A stretch of 64,000 nucleotides of DNA. Origin: an uncultured Kordiimonas sp. (GTDB lineage Bacteria; Pseudomonadota; Alphaproteobacteria; Sphingomonadales; Kordiimonadaceae). The position numbers and the translations under genes were made by a program. The notes under the pieces are model-generated. The model saw only the letters and a list, made by a program, of their open reading frames with translations, did not search any database and had not been told where the DNA came from. Below are positions 63,294-64,000 of the stretch, one piece after another. The stretch spans positions 744,001-808,000 of the forward strand of contig CANLMI010000001.1 of NCBI GenBank assembly GCA_947492375.1, given 5' to 3'. Numbering within the stretch: the first letter of the stretch is position 1; each line of letters begins with the position of its first letter.

Positions 63294-64000
63294 ATGGCAG
63301 GCAATCCATGGAAGCCTGATAATGATGATCAAGATGACTGGCGTGAAGATTTAAATTATTACTCGGATTTTCCGGATAAAAATCAAACACCAGCAACACC
63401 TCGCTATATGCGGTTAGTGGTATTCTTGATTGGCGTGGCTTTACTAGTAGGCGGCCTTGCTGTTGCGTTCCCTTCTGATGCTATTGATAATGCTTATTTA
63501 ATACGTGGCTTGATCATTGTTGTTATTTTCGGCGGTGCCGCAGTATTCTGGAGCAGAAACAGTTTAATGCGTCTCGCGAAAATTGCGGGGCTATGGGCTG
63601 TTATTATTGGTGCGCTTGCAAGCTTTTATTTATACAAATCTGATTTTAATACCCGCTTTATGAGTGCGATAGACCTCTCGGGGGTTACAAGCTCAGAAGA
63701 TGGTTTGATCGTTCATCGTTCTAAGGACGGTCATTTCTGGCTTCGGGCATACGCAAACGATGTTCCTATCCGCATGATGGTAGACACAGGCGCTTCGAAC
63801 GTTGTTCTTAGTCCTGATGACGCAAAGCGGATCGGTTATGATCTGTTGGAATTAGATTTCAACGGCGTTGCCGATACTGCAAATGGCCAAGTTGCGTATG
63901 CACGAACAGAATTAGATAAAATGTCGCTTGGTAATATGCATTTCAGAAATGTGCCGATAACAGTGAATGGCACGAAAATGAGTGGTTCCCTTCTAGGGCT
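63294..64000 (+). CDS. TIGR02281-type clan AA (retropepsin-like) aspartic protease, truncated by the window edge
   Basis: Open frame from ATG 63294 to the window end (absent from the ORF track); N-terminal TMs then IRMMVDTGASNVVLSPDDAKRIGYD. Confidence 0.82.
   Translation, partial: MAGNPWKPDNDDQDDWREDLNYYSDFPDKNQTPATPRYMRLVVFLIGVALLVGGLAVAFPSDAIDNAYLIRGLIIVVIFGGAAVFWSRNSLMRLAKIAGLWAVIIGALASFYLYKSDFNTRFMSAIDLSGVTSSEDGLIVHRSKDGHFWLRAYANDVPIRMMVDTGASNVVLSPDDAKRIGYDLLELDFNGVADTANGQVAYARTELDKMSLGNMHFRNVPITVNGTKMSGSLLG

Overview
This 64 kb window reads as a gene-dense chromosomal segment of an alphaproteobacterium, inferred from gene content and order. Most of it is housekeeping: ppk1-ppx, rnd, aspS, guaA, panB, a YfgM-like gene with bamB and der, an NMT1-type ABC importer, ctaA, cutA, rplM-rpsI, a glycerate kinase, a DsbD/ScsB-like gene with a thioredoxin-like protein, a lone motA, argC, sodB, gyrA-coaD-ppiase-queA-tgt, and mltB-rlpA-dac-tmk-holB-metG-tatD-MBL. 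There are two tRNAs (Ser-UGA on the minus strand, Lys-UUU on the plus strand). I found no CRISPR array, intact prophage, intact IS element or recognisable defence island, and no multi-gene system that I would call clearly novel. The observations most worth checking are smaller: (1) a peptide-deformylase-like protein whose three signature motifs are altered at metal-binding and catalytic positions; (2) a candidate minus-strand sRNA near 43.9 kb, with a CCUCCCCUCCUC hairpin loop followed by an intrinsic terminator; (3) an ORF-free region at 38.2-38.6 kb ending in a strong orphan terminator; (4) a divergent porin/PepSY control region packed with perfect palindromes; (5) an M28 peptidase with Asp in place of the usual first His ligand; (6) a chloramphenicol-phosphotransferase-like kinase between aspS and guaA; (7) a 59-aa stand-alone small protein with its own terminator; (8) a tandem operator-like repeat upstream of a DoxX-like gene. 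All assignments come from reading the sequence and recalling families; no database search was run.
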